A stretch of 64,000 nucleotides of DNA, from the NCBI GenBank assembly GCA_902363375.1, contig CABIZX010000001.1, positions 1 to 64,000 on the forward strand, given 5' to 3'. The position numbers were made by a program, and so were the translations under genes. Each line of letters starts with the position of its first letter. Position 1 is the first letter of the stretch. The stretch comes from Clostridiaceae bacterium. Lineage in GTDB: Bacteria; Bacillota; Clostridia; Clostridiales; Clostridiaceae. The notes beneath the pieces were generated by a model, which did not search any database, was not told the origin of the DNA, and worked only from the letters and a program-made list of their open reading frames with translations. This document shows, piece after piece, positions 7,950 to 18,300 of this stretch.

Positions 7950-10305
7950 GTTTGAGAAAGATATTAATGCTGAGTTTTGCAAATATAAAGAAAACCAAGG
8001 GCATACAGTATCCATTCTTTTCATGTTTATCATTGCAGCTATGCTGCTTAATCTAGGACTTCTGGTGTTTGTAAATTTCGGAAGCTACTTTGAAAAGGTA
8101 ACAGAGGAGCTAAATTCTTCTGATAAATATTATTTAATGCCGGAAAGCTTGTATAGTCAAAGGGTGAGTGAATACATCAAAAGCAATGATAATATTAAAA
8201 GGAGTCAAAAGGAAAGTTCCTTATTGGCAAAGGGAACCATTCCTTACAACAATGATAATCGTGAATTTAATTTTCTCATCAATGATATGGACAAAAACAG
8301 AGATTTTTCAAAATGGAAATTCGTTGGAGAGCATGAATCTCCTGACTCAATGTCCATATACCTACCCTATGTAATGAATATTGATGGGGGATATAAAGTG
8401 AATGATAAACTTAAGGTGAGTTTTGAGGATGTAGACATCACCTTTACCATTAAAGGATTTACAGAAGATATATTTTTCAGTTCACTAGATACAGTGGTTA
8501 TGGGGGTTTACTTACCTAGTGATACCTATGATAGGGTTGTTGAAAAGCTAGGAGTAAAATATAAAGCGTCACTTATATTTGCAAATGTAAGAAAAAATAA
8601 TATGGATGTTGAAAATGGAATAAAGGAGATAATAAAGGAGGAAAATCCTAATATACTAACTGATGATGTAAGCATATTTCTCAGTTTAGATAAGGGGGTT
8701 GTGAGATTATCTCGTTCAATTATGGCAAATATTGTTTCCGTAATGATGATGGTCTTTGCTGCAATAGTCGTTGTTGTATGTCTTATTGTTGTAAGGTTTA
8801 GAATTGAGAATAGCATAGAGGAAGATATGACTAAAATAGGTTCATTAAAGGCAGTGGGTTACACCAGCAGGCAAATAATATCATCAATCACTATACAGTT
8901 TTCATTAATTGCTCTGGTTGGAAGCATGATGGGTATAACACTGTCTTACCTGGCAACTCCTGCAATATCAAAGGTTTTTGCACATCAGTCGGGTCTTATG
9001 TGGGTGCAGGGGTTTGACGGTATGATTAGCAGCATTTCCTTGTTTGTTATATTATTGGTGGTGATATTGGTTTCCTTCATGTCTTCAAGTCGTATTAATA
9101 GGCTGAATCCAATTGTAGCCTTGAGGGGCGGAATAATAACTCATAGCTTTCGAAAGAACTATATGCCCCTTCACAAATCAAGGGGAAGTCTTCCCTTTGT
9201 TTTATCTATAAAGTTGATGTTACAGAACATGAAACAGAGCCTAATGATAGGTATGATATTCCTAGTTGTTTCCTTTGCAGGTACCTTTGCATTAAGTATG
9301 TTTTATAACTCAGTAATAGACACAAAAATCTTTGAAGAAATTCCAGGTATCGAATTGTCTAATGTAATTGCAGTTTGTAATCCTATTGTAGATAATACAT
9401 CTGTGGTTGAGAATATCAAAAATATGAAGGGAGTACGAAAGGCTCAGTTTCTTGATATAGTAATGATGAACTCAGATAGCTACGAAGTAGCTACATATGT
9501 AATGGATGACTATTCTATGAAAGAAACCAATACTATTTATGAGGGTAGATACCCACTTCACAGCAATGAAGTTGCAATTTCAGGATATTTGGCTGAAAGG
9601 GTGAAAAAGAACATAGGTGATAGTATTATTTTGAAGGTCAATGATAAACAGAGTGAGTATATTATAACCGGTTATTGCCAAGGGTCCTATATGGGTAAAT
9701 TTAATATTGCTTATATTAGGAGCGATGGTATTTTAAGTCTTAATCAAGAGTTTAAGCAGCGGGATTTTCAAATATATATTGATAAGGATATTAAATCTTC
9801 AGAATTTAAAATGGAAATTGATAAACTTTATGGTGATGATTTTCTTAAAGTAGTTGATTTGGACAAAGAGGTTCAACAGGGGATAGGTCTTTACACAGGT
9901 ATAATATCCAAGGTTGGTATTAGCATATTGGTAGTTACAATATTTGTAGTTATGCTTGTTTTATATTTTGTTATTAATTCTTCAGTGATTAGGAAGAAGC
10001 ATGATCTTGGCATACAAAAAGCACTTGGGTTCACAACTCTGCAGCTTATGCACCAGCTTTCCATGGGATTCTTGCCTCCGATTATTACAGGAGTGTGCCT
10101 AGGAAGTTTGTTAGGAATGACTCAAACCAATGCAATAATGGCGGTTCCCATGAAGGCTATGGGCTTAATGAAGGTAAATTTTATTGTAACCCCTCTATGG
10201 AGTATGTTGTTCGATGTTGGTATAGTAATAGTATCCTATGCAATTTCTATGCTTGTAACCTATCGCATACGTAAGATTACTGCATATGGACTAGTAAGTG
10301 AATAA
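7943..10305 (+). pseudogene. FtsX-family ABC permease with a one-base deletion near codon 20
   Basis: The expected start is GTG 7943, overlapping the end of the ATPase gene, and reads V-S-L-R-K-I-L-M-L-S-F-A-N-I-K-K-T-K-G, the usual N-terminal amphipathic segment of FtsX permeases. The rest of the protein, from H-T-V-S-I-L onward, lies in a different frame. One G missing from the GGG at 7999-8001 explains it. The open frame then runs on without interruption for about 770 residues with the family layout: one helix near the N-terminus, a large extracellular domain, three helices around nt 8720-9090, a second extracellular domain and three C-terminal helices. A product could start only at an out-of-frame upstream codon. 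Sequencing error is possible at this homopolymer. Confidence 0.8.
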
Positions 10306-10421
10306 TATCATAGTGATTTGTGATGTTTTCAGGTTTTTTAAGAATTTTAATAGTTTTAATTTAATTAATACCTTTTTAGTACTTTGAGAAATATTAAAGT
10401 ATCAACTTAATTTAAATAGTT

Positions 10422-10476
10422 AAAAGGGAGAGCAGGTAAATTTGTGTTTTCACAAATCTATCTACTCTCCTTTTTA
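10422..10476 (+). terminator. strong terminator, copy 1 of a dispersed hairpin
   Basis: Arms 10422-10446 and 10451-10475 pair almost throughout (AAAAGGGAGAGCAGGTA with TATCTACTCTCCTTTTT). The right arm shares AAATCTATCTACTCTCC with the hairpin at 32073-32120. It ends the ABC operon. The remainder of the 10306-10691 gap contains the 10638-10671 inverted repeat and otherwise only AT-rich sequence. Confidence 0.75.
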
Positions 10477-10637
10477 AAAGTGTTTTATTAAAATTCCCAA
10501 TTATAAAATAAAATTAATTATTTTATTCTTTAAAATATTAATTGAAATTTTTAAAAAAAGTTAAATTTATCATTTCGAAATATAGGTATTTATGTTAAAA
10601 TTAATCATGTAAACGATTTTATTATTTAAATTATAAT

Positions 10638-10671
10638 AAACTAATCGTATTTAAAAATAAATGATTAGTTT
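10638..10671 (+). promoter_or_regulatory. inverted repeat upstream of YitT gene
   Basis: AAACTAATC (10638-10646) and GATTAGTTT (10663-10671) are perfect 9-base arms separated by 16 bases, ending about 20 bases before the start codon. It may be an operator or a hairpin in the mRNA leader that could mask the ribosome binding site. Confidence 0.35.
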
Positions 10672-10691
10672 AAAGGTTGAGGAGAGATAAA

Positions 10692-11582
10692 ATGGGGGAA
10701 AGGGTAAAATCTTTTATTAAGGAAATACCTATATTAACTTTAGGTATGTTTATTGGAGCATTAGCTGTACATTTCTTTTTGATTCCAAGTAAATTAATTG
10801 TTGGATCTATTACTGGCTTATCAATAGTAATTAATTTACTTACATCTATTCCATTGCCGGTATTAATTTTTATTATAAATTCATTTTTATTAATTTTATC
10901 TTACTTTCTTATTGGGAAAGAATTTGGCATTAAAACTGTATATTCAGCGTTGATTTTGTCACCGCTCCTTGCCATACTAGAAAAGTTATGGCCAATGAGC
11001 CAATCATTGATGCAGGATCAGTGGTTAGATCTTATATGTTTTGTGTTGATTTTGAGCTTTTCACAAGCAATTTTATTTAGGCGTAATGCATCAACAGGTG
11101 GTCTAGACATTATAGCCAAAATTGTAAACAAATATTTTCACGTTGATTTAGGTTCATCAGTTACTATTGCAGGAGCAATTATTTGTTGTACCGCAATTTT
11201 TGTGTATGATGTAAGAACGGTAATCATAGGATTGATTGGAACTTATCTCAATGGATTAATATTAGAGCACTTTATGATAGGATTTAATTCTAGAAAAAGG
11301 GTTTGTGTTATCTCTAATGATTATCAGTTAATTCGTAAATTTATAATAGAAGATATGAAGCGTGGAGCAACACTATATCCAATTAAAGGTGGATTAGAAG
11401 CTGAGGGCAAGTATGAAATTGAAAGTTTAATGACACGAAATGAATTTTCTTATCTTATGGAATTTATTAAAAAACAACAAATTGATGCATTTATTACCGC
11501 GGGAACAGTTAGTGAAATCTACGGTAATCTTGGAATAAAGGGAATCAAAAGTAAACCAAAAGTATTGTTGGAAAATAAATAA
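10692..11582 (+). CDS. YitT family membrane protein
   Basis: 296 residues from ATG 10692, preceded by GAGGAGAG; the TTG 15 bases upstream would overlap that site and is rejected. The first 200 residues contain five to six hydrophobic helices (DUF161 repeats, with the N-S-F-x-L-I-L and N-A-S-T-G-G-L-D-I motifs). The last 90 residues form the soluble DUF2179 domain (R-G-A-T-L-Y-P-I-K-G-G). YitT proteins are common in Firmicutes and their transport or sensing role is not established. The gene stands alone with its own terminator. Confidence 0.85.
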   Translation: MGERVKSFIKEIPILTLGMFIGALAVHFFLIPSKLIVGSITGLSIVINLLTSIPLPVLIFIINSFLLILSYFLIGKEFGIKTVYSALILSPLLAILEKLWPMSQSLMQDQWLDLICFVLILSFSQAILFRRNASTGGLDIIAKIVNKYFHVDLGSSVTIAGAIICCTAIFVYDVRTVIIGLIGTYLNGLILEHFMIGFNSRKRVCVISNDYQLIRKFIIEDMKRGATLYPIKGGLEAEGKYEIESLMTRNEFSYLMEFIKKQQIDAFITAGTVSEIYGNLGIKGIKSKPKVLLENK

Positions 11583-11597
11583 AATCATTAATAATTA

Positions 11598-11632
11598 TAG
11601 CTATGTAAGTTTAAACTTATGTAGCTATTTTT
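11598..11632 (+). terminator. terminator of YitT gene
   Basis: TAGCTATGTAAGTTT (11598-11612) pairs with AAACTTATGTAGCTA (11612-11626 region) and is followed by TTTTTAT. Confidence 0.65.
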
Positions 11633-11805
11633 ATATTAATGAGTTCTTATAAACATCTTTTTAGCAAGTAACTCTTCTGTATATCTACTACTTCTAGGAG
11701 TAAGGAAGGTTTAATTTCAATATAAATATATACATGAATGTTAATGCTGGTTGATAGACATTGAAGGGTAAGAAAAATATAATAAATATGAAAGGTATGA
11801 TAAAT

Positions 11806-12228
11806 ATGATTAATATAAATTTGAAAAGATTAAGGAAAATCAATCAATATACTCAGGAAGAGGTGGCAGAGAAGATTAATGTTTCTAGGCAAGCTGTTGC
11901 TAAATGGGAAAATGGAGAGTCAACTCCAGATATAAATAGTTGTATTGCTCTTGCAAAGTTGTATAACGTTACTATGGATGATTTAGTTAATCATTCAGAA
12001 GAAGATTCAGGTGTTGTTGTACCACCTAAGGGAAAACATTTCTTTGGATCCGTTGTGGTTGGAGAACGTGGTCAGATTGTTATTCCTAAAAAAGCTAGGG
12101 AGCTATTTAATATTAAGTCTGGTGATAATTTATTAATATTAGGAGATGAAGATAGGGGAATTGCCATTGTACATCAACGTGACCTTATAAATTTTGTAGG
12201 ACAAATTGGTGTGGTAACTAAGGAGTAA
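11806..12228 (+). CDS. XRE-AbrB/SpoVT fusion transcriptional regulator
   Basis: 140 residues. I chose ATG 11806 because AAAGG lies 10 bases upstream and XRE proteins normally begin just before L-K-R-L-R-K; in-frame ATGs at 11788 and 11797 are possible. Residues 4-60 are a Cro/C1-type helix-turn-helix (Y-T-Q-E-E-V-A, then S-R-Q-A-V-A-K-W-E). Residues 80-125 are a SpoVT-AbrB swapped-hairpin DNA-binding fold (G-E-R-G-Q-I-V-I-P-K-K-A-R). Such fusions often sit beside the genes they control; here the glycosyltransferase gene starts 40 bases downstream, so they probably share an operon. Confidence 0.85.
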   Translation: MININLKRLRKINQYTQEEVAEKINVSRQAVAKWENGESTPDINSCIALAKLYNVTMDDLVNHSEEDSGVVVPPKGKHFFGSVVVGERGQIVIPKKARELFNIKSGDNLLILGDEDRGIAIVHQRDLINFVGQIGVVTKE

Positions 12229-12267
12229 TAGTTTTAAGCAGAGGGGTTAAAAGGGGAGAATTATAAT

Positions 12268-13443
12268 ATGAGTAAGATAGTATTTTTTTGCATTCCTGCA
12301 CATGGACATACGAATCCTACTATTGAGGTAGTGCGTGAATTATCATATAGAGGCCATGAAGTATGGTACTATTCTTTTGATGAATTTAAAGAAAAGATTG
12401 AAGGAGCAGGTGCAAAATTTATTAGCTGTAATGAGTATCTTCCAGAATTAAAGCCTGGGGATGAGAAAAAAATTGGGAAGGATTTTGCTGCTTTAATTGA
12501 GATGATAGCAGATACTACTATAGCTTTAGATGAAAAAGTATGTAGTGAACTTAAAGGGTTTAATCCAGATTGTATTGTATCAGACTCTTTATGTTTTTGG
12601 GGTAAGCTATTTGCAGAAAAATTGAATATTACCTATGTATGTTCTACAACAACCTTTGCATTTAATAAGTATACAGCAAAGTTGATGAAGAAAGGTTTTA
12701 AGGAAGTTATACCTATGATTTTAGGCATGAGTCGTATTAATAAGAAAATAGAGCTTTTACGAAACCATGGATATAATGTTAAGAATTTTGTTTCTATAAT
12801 TCAAAATGATAATGATACAAATACCATTGTATATACTTCAAAGGAGTTTCAACCAATGGTAGAGACTTTTTCAGATAAATATTCCTTTATAGGACCTTCA
12901 GTATCTAATGTTAAGGTTGAATATGAGGAAAGAAAGCGTAAAAAAATATATATTTCCTTGGGAACGGTTAATAACAAAAATATAAAGTTTTATAAAAATT
13001 GTATAAAAGCCTTTGAAACTTGTGATTTTCATGTGGTTATGTCAGTTGGAAAAGATACTGTAATTGAAGACTTAGGCTATATACCAGAAAATTTTCAGGT
13101 TAGAAATAGTGTGGAGCAAATTATAGTGCTTCAAAATACAGATGTATTTATTACTCATTGTGGTATGAATAGTGTTAATGAAAGCTTGTATTATGGTGTT
13201 CCTATGGTGTTATACCCACAGCATGAAGAGCAAGGAATGGTAGCAAAACGGGTTGCTGATTTGAAAGCTGGGATCTTTTTAAAAGGTAATAACCCTAAAT
13301 CCATAAAAGATGCAGTATTACAGGTTATGGATAATGATGATTATAAGAAAAATGCAATTAAATTAGCAAAAGGTTTCAAAGATGCTGGAGGTTCAAAGAA
13401 AGCAGCTGATTCTATATTAAAGGTTATAGATGCTAGAAATTGA
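12268..13443 (+). CDS. MGT-family UDP-glycosyltransferase (GT1)
   Basis: 391 residues, GGGGAG before ATG 12268. The N-terminus has the acceptor-domain motif P-A-H-G-H-T-N-P-T; the C-terminal donor domain has T-H-C-G-M-N-S-V-N-E-S-L-Y-Y-G-V-P-M followed by Q-H-E-E-Q, the nucleotide-sugar binding signature of GT1 enzymes. Close relatives (MGT family) transfer glucose to macrolides or other aromatic/polyketide acceptors, often inactivating them. The acceptor cannot be read from sequence. Co-transcription with the XRE-AbrB regulator suggests regulated use, for example against a competitor's compound. Confidence 0.85.
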   Translation: MSKIVFFCIPAHGHTNPTIEVVRELSYRGHEVWYYSFDEFKEKIEGAGAKFISCNEYLPELKPGDEKKIGKDFAALIEMIADTTIALDEKVCSELKGFNPDCIVSDSLCFWGKLFAEKLNITYVCSTTTFAFNKYTAKLMKKGFKEVIPMILGMSRINKKIELLRNHGYNVKNFVSIIQNDNDTNTIVYTSKEFQPMVETFSDKYSFIGPSVSNVKVEYEERKRKKIYISLGTVNNKNIKFYKNCIKAFETCDFHVVMSVGKDTVIEDLGYIPENFQVRNSVEQIIVLQNTDVFITHCGMNSVNESLYYGVPMVLYPQHEEQGMVAKRVADLKAGIFLKGNNPKSIKDAVLQVMDNDDYKKNAIKLAKGFKDAGGSKKAADSILKVIDARN

Positions 13444-13507
13444 CGGTTATAATCACACACTGTATAATAAAAAGTATAAGATAAATAGTGTAAAAAACTT
13501 TACACTA
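13440..13507 (+). promoter_or_regulatory. strong promoter plus 22-bp palindrome before the Cys-rich gene
   Basis: TTGACG (13440-13445), 17 bases, TATAAT (13463-13468, with an upstream TG) is a near-consensus promoter whose -35 overlaps the stop codon of the glycosyltransferase gene. Just downstream of the predicted start site, TAGTGTAAA-AAAC-TTTACACTA (13486-13507) is a perfect palindrome with 9-base arms. It could be a repressor operator or an mRNA hairpin. Confidence 0.65.
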
Positions 13508-13532
13508 AGGATAAAGGGTAGGGGGAGAAAAA

Positions 13533-13826
13533 ATGATAGATAAATATTGGGAAGGTAAGCATTATGCTTTTCATCAAAATAAGGAATGTGAATATTTCCC
13601 TTGTCACAAAACTAATAAACCTGAGGAGTTTAATTGCCTATTTTGTTATTGCCCACTTTACGCATTAGCTGATAAATGTGGTGGTAATTTCAAAATTACT
13701 GAAGATGGAATAAAGGACTGTAGTGGATGTATGGTTCCACATGTTAAAGATAACTATGGGCTTATAAATAGTAAGTATAGTGAAATTATGAAACTAGTAA
13801 AAGAGCAATTAGATAAAGATAAATAA
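13533..13826 (+). CDS. cysteine-rich small domain protein
   Basis: 97 residues, AGGGGGAG before ATG 13533. Eight cysteines (C19, C24, C35, C38, C40, C49, C63, C66), including C-L-F-C-Y-C-P-L and C-S-G-C, match the cysteine-rich small domain family (PF04071) found alone or attached to cobalamin-related proteins in anaerobes. The cysteines and His residues probably bind zinc or an iron-sulfur cluster. Its function is not known. It has its own promoter and palindromic control element and is followed by a bidirectional terminator. Confidence 0.8.
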   Translation: MIDKYWEGKHYAFHQNKECEYFPCHKTNKPEEFNCLFCYCPLYALADKCGGNFKITEDGIKDCSGCMVPHVKDNYGLINSKYSEIMKLVKEQLDKDK

Positions 13827-13836
13827 GCAGATAATA

Positions 13837-13887
13837 AATAAGCTAAAAAGCTAGATACTAAGTTGTATCTAGCTTTTTAGCTTATTT
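13837..13887. terminator. bidirectional terminator
   Basis: A perfect long stem (13837-13858 with 13865-13887; core AGCTAAAAAGCTAGATAC) lies between two convergent genes and has A-rich and T-rich ends, so it serves both strands. Confidence 0.85.
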
Positions 13888-13901
13888 ATTTAGTTATAAT
13901 A

Positions 13902-14453
13902 TTAAGGTCGAAAAGAGATAATACTATTTATAATGTTAACTATTTCTTTAGGAGATTCCTTTAAATCATTGTCTAGCCATGTTTGAACAACTGAAACAAC
14001 CCCTCCTACAGAGTATTTTATAAAGTAATCTAAAAATTTATCATCTACTTTTGAATCTCTAACTAGCTTATCAATTTTAGATTTGCTTGCTACGTAAATA
14101 ATACGGTCCATAATGTTATTTTCCATTTGTTTACTGAATAAAATCTGGCATAATTCTTTGTTTTCTTGAATTAATTCAAGAGCTTTTAGTAATAAAACAT
14201 CTTTGTATTCTTCAACTGGGGTTTCTTCGATATATTCTAAGATTTGATTAAATAGTTCATCCTCTAATGATTTAAGTAAGTCATAGGTATCTTTATAATG
14301 GGTGTAAAAAGTTCCCCTATTAATATCTGATTTTTTGCAGATATCAGTAACGGTAACCTCATGAATTTTCTTATATTTAAGCAAGTCAATTAAACTTTCT
14401 TTTATTATTTTTTTAGTATATAAAATTCTTCTATTTCCTTTAACGCCTGCCAT
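13902..14453 (-). CDS. TetR/AcrR family repressor
   Basis: 183 residues. The N-terminal helix-turn-helix covers residues 9-55 (L-L-K-Y-K-K-I-H-E-V-T-V-T-D-I-C, then R-G-T-F-Y-T-H-Y), typical of TetR; the C-terminal ligand and dimer domain is divergent and helical. It is transcribed away from the ABC/FtsX exporter genes. Three copies of a 16-bp palindromic site lie in the intergenic region, one about 47 bases from its own start, so it probably represses itself and the exporter until an unknown ligand binds. Confidence 0.85.
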   Translation of the reverse strand: MAGVKGNRRILYTKKIIKESLIDLLKYKKIHEVTVTDICKKSDINRGTFYTHYKDTYDLLKSLEDELFNQILEYIEETPVEEYKDVLLLKALELIQENKELCQILFSKQMENNIMDRIIYVASKSKIDKLVRDSKVDDKFLDYFIKYSVGGVVSVVQTWLDNDLKESPKEIVNIINSIISFRP

Positions 14454-14499
14454 TTAACTCATCCTTTTTTAATATTTATTAAAGCAATTATTAATTATA

Positions 14500-14634
14500 T
14501 GTTATTAAATAAACAAAATTCGTTAAAATGTATATTTAATAACACTATGAAAATATGTGATTATTGTAACTAATCCATATATTATTTATACTTGAATTAT
14601 AGCATTAACTAAACAAGGTGTCTATTTAATGACA
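14500..14634. promoter_or_regulatory. three TetR-type operators and ABC promoter
   Basis: Three sites share TGTNTATTTAATRACA: 14500-14515 (on the minus strand, TGTTTATTTAATAACA), 14529-14544 (TGTATATTTAATAACA) and 14619-14634 (TGTCTATTTAATGACA). Between them TTGTAA (14564-14569), 17 bases, TATACT (14587-14592) forms a good promoter for the exporter. Sites 1 and 2 would cover the TetR promoter and site 3 lies about 20-35 bases after the exporter start site. Confidence 0.75.
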
Positions 14635-14672
14635 TTGAGTATTTAAAGGTAGTATTGATTAGGGAGGGCAAC

Positions 14673-15374
14673 ATGTCATACATAGAGATAAAAGATGAAT
14701 ATAAAAGATATAAGGTTGGAGAAACTACCATTGCAGCAAATAATGGTATTAATTTTTCTATAGAAAAGGGAGAGTTTACTATTATTCTAGGACCAAGTGG
14801 TGCAGGTAAAACAACTGTGCTCAACATACTTGGAGGAATGGATACTTGTGATGAAGGTGAAATAATTATTGATAACGTTGATATATCTAAGTTTAACAAG
14901 AGACAGCTCACTAAGTACAGAAGACATGATGTGGGGTTTGTATTCCAGTTTTATAATTTAGTTCAAAATTTAACTGCAAAAGAAAATGTGGAATTGGCTA
15001 CACAAATTTCAAAGAATGCTTTAGATGTAGATAAAACTCTTGAGTTAGTGGGACTTGATCATAGAAAAAACAATTTTCCATCTCAATTATCAGGAGGAGA
15101 ACAGCAAAGGGTTTCTATAGCAAGGGCTATAGCTAAAAATCCTAAGTTGCTTTTATGTGATGAGCCAACTGGAGCCCTTGACTATAAAACAGGAAAACAG
15201 ATTTTAAAGACATTACAGGATACATGCAAAAACACAGGGACAACAGTAATTGTTATAACCCATAATTCAGCCCTTGGGCCTATTGCAGATAGAGTTATAA
15301 AAATTAGGGATGCAAAGGTTACAAGTGTTGAAGTGAATAAAAATCCTGTTTCAGTTGAAGACATAGAGTGGTAG
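14673..15374 (+). CDS. ABC transporter ATPase, LolD/MacB type
   Basis: 233 residues from ATG 14673 with GGGAGGG upstream; the TTG at 14655 precedes that site and is rejected. Walker [10 protein letters not shown], signature L-S-G-G-E-Q-Q-R, Walker [12 protein letters not shown]. It pairs with the very large FtsX permease starting 10 bases after its stop. Under probable TetR control. Confidence 0.9.
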   Translation: MSYIEIKDEYKRYKVGETTIAANNGINFSIEKGEFTIILGPSGAGKTTVLNILGGMDTCDEGEIIIDNVDISKFNKRQLTKYRRHDVGFVFQFYNLVQNLTAKENVELATQISKNALDVDKTLELVGLDHRKNNFPSQLSGGEQQRVSIARAIAKNPKLLLCDEPTGALDYKTGKQILKTLQDTCKNTGTTVIVITHNSALGPIADRVIKIRDAKVTSVEVNKNPVSVEDIEW

Positions 15375-15384
15375 AGGGTAGAAG

Positions 15385-18300
15385 ATGAAAAATGGAGCAT
15401 ATAAAAAATCAATAATAAGGGAAATATTATCTTCTAAAGCAAGGTTTATATCAATATTTGCTATAATTTTTTTAGGAGTTGCTTTTTACTCTGGAATTAA
15501 ATCCAGTGGACCAGATTTAAAAGAGTCCATAAATGAATTTTTTAGAGAGCAAAATCTAATGGATAGCAAGATAGTGTCTAGTATAGGTCTTAATCAAAAT
15601 GATTTAAAGTTACTGGAGAATAAGGATGAAATTTTAGATTACTTTGGAGCAACTAGTATAGATGTAAATTTAACTAACATAAATAATGTGGTTAAGTTTA
15701 TGGAATATGACAAGAAGGACTCTAGTAATATAAATAAACTTATTGTTACAAAAGGGAGATTGCCTGAAAATAGTGGTGAGATAGCTTTAGATGAAAATGC
15801 TTTAAAGGAAGATAAAAATTTAAAGATAGGGGATACCTATACCATAGAATCTGATGAAGAGCTAGATGAGTATTTTAAGAAGAAAACTTTTAAAATTGTT
15901 GGATTTGTACAAAGTCCTATGTATATAGAAAATATATCTAGGGGAACAACTACTGTTGGAAAAGGAAGTATAGACTATTTTGCAATATTAAATAGCTTAG
16001 ATATATCCATGGATGTGTATACGGAAATATATGTACGATTTAAAAATGTAGCTAATCTTGGAGCATATAGTGATGAGTATAAGGATAAAATGGAGGAAAA
16101 TAATAAGTATCTTAAAAACTTATACTCAAATAGAGTGGTAGAAAGAATTGAAGAAGTAAAATTAGAGGCAGAAAAGGAGCTTAGTAAGGCTTATAAAAAA
16201 ATAGAAGATGGTGAAAAAAAACTTGAAGATGCTGAAAAAGAATTAGATGAAGGTAGAGCAAAGCTTATTAATGGTAAAAATCAATATGAAGAGTTTGCAG
16301 AAAAGTATCAGCAAGAAATTAAAGCTGGTGAACTGAAATTAATTGAAGGTGAAAGAGAGTTAGACAAAGGTAAAAAAGAACTAGATAAACAAAAAGAGCA
16401 ATTTTTACAGGGTGAGAAACAGCTAGAGGTAGGAAAAATTCAACTTGATAATGCTAAGGAAGGGTTTTTAAACCAAGGCATTGATCCTACTGAGAGTACA
16501 GTAGAGTATGAAAATCAAATAGATAGTTTAGAAATTTTAATTGGGACATACAATACACTTTCTAGTGATATGAGAGAAACAGCAAAGAACACTAAAGAAG
16601 GTGAAAAAGTTTCAACGGAGAAAATTCAGTATTGGAAAGGTGCTTTATCTAATCCTGATTTAGGTTTAAATGAATTAGGTAGTTTAGTAAGTAGTTTAGA
16701 AAAAGACCCAACTAATGTTTCTTTAGTGATTAGTATGGCACAAGGAGTAGAAGGTGCTAGTAAAAGTGCAAGTGAGAATAAGTCTAAGGTAGAAACTTTA
16801 GTAGCTGGAATAACTCAGTATCAACAAGGTATAATTGCCTATGAGGAGAAAGTTAAAAGTTTTAATGAAGGCAAGATAAAACTTGAAGCAGCTGAAAAGC
16901 AACTACTCATAGGGAAAGAGGAACTTATCAAAGGTAAAAAAGACCTTGAAGAAGGGAAAAAGCAAGGCCGGTTAGAGCTTGATAAGGCGAAGAAGGAGCT
17001 TGAGGCTTCAGAGAAAAAACTTCTTGATGGAGAAAAAGAAATCAAGGAAAATAGAGAAAAATTAATAGATGGGCGAGGAGAGATAGATAAGGAAAAAGAA
17101 AAGTTAAGTGATTTAGATGATAGCAAGTATTATTTCTTTGATAGGGAAGATAACCCCGGTTATTCAACTTATAAAGGCTCTATTGATAGCTTAGATAAAA
17201 TAGCTTCAGTATTTCCTGTATTCTTTTTTCTAGTTGCAGCACTTATATGCTTAACTACAATGACTAGAATGGTAGAGGAAAATAGAATAGAAATAGGAAC
17301 ACTAAAGGCTTTAGGATATAAGGATTTAGAGATAGCTAGAAAATTTATAGTTTATGCAGCCCTAGCTAGCGTTGTCGGAAGTGTTATTGGTATTGTAGTT
17401 GGAAGCAGCATACTTCCATATATAATTAGTAAGGCTTATTCATCTGCATTTACTCTGCCAGGTGTTAAAATAAAATATTATCCATCATATATAATTCAAT
17501 CTGTAGTAGCTTCAATACTTTGTACTGTGGGAGCAGCCTTAATTGTATTAAAGGAAGAATTAAGAGAAAATCCTTCTAACTTAATGAGAACTAAAGCTCC
17601 AAAGCTTGGAAAGAAGATACTACTAGAAAGAATTACTCCACTATGGAAAAGGATGAACTTTAATCAAAAGGTTACCTTTAGGAATCTTTTTAGATATAAA
17701 CAGAGGATGTTAATGACAATACTCGGTATATCAGGATGCATGGCCATGCTTGTTGCAGGAATGGCTCTTGAAAAATCTAATTCCTCAGTTATAGATATCC
17801 AATTTGGTAAGTTAATAAAGTATGATGCTATGGTAGTGTTTAATGATAACAGTACTAAAAAGGAAGATGAAGAATATGAGAAGTGCTTAAATAGCTTAAA
17901 AGGATATGAAAGTAGCTTAAATATTTATCAGGACTCAGTTACCTTCAGCAAGGAAGGAATAAGTAAGCAAACTGCTACTATGTATGTACCAGAAAAGGTA
18001 GAGGAGTTAAATAAATATATATCATTAAATCATAGGAAAAGTGGCATAGAGTATGTCCTATCTGATAATGGAGTAATTATAAATGAAAAGCTTGCAAAAG
18101 TTTTAGGAGTATCCGCTGGAGATGATATAACCTTAACTGATTCTAATAATAATTCTCATAAGGTTAGGGTAGATAACATAACAGAAAATTATGCTGGGCA
18201 TTATATATATTTATCACCATCCTATTACAATAATATATTTAAAAGTGATATAACATATAATGCACAATTATTAAAGTTAAACTCAGATAGAGAAGATGAT

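Noticed and set aside
10677..10691. TTG start of the YitT gene at 10677
   Set aside because: The GAGGAG ribosome binding site lies inside the extra codons; ATG 10692 has correct spacing.
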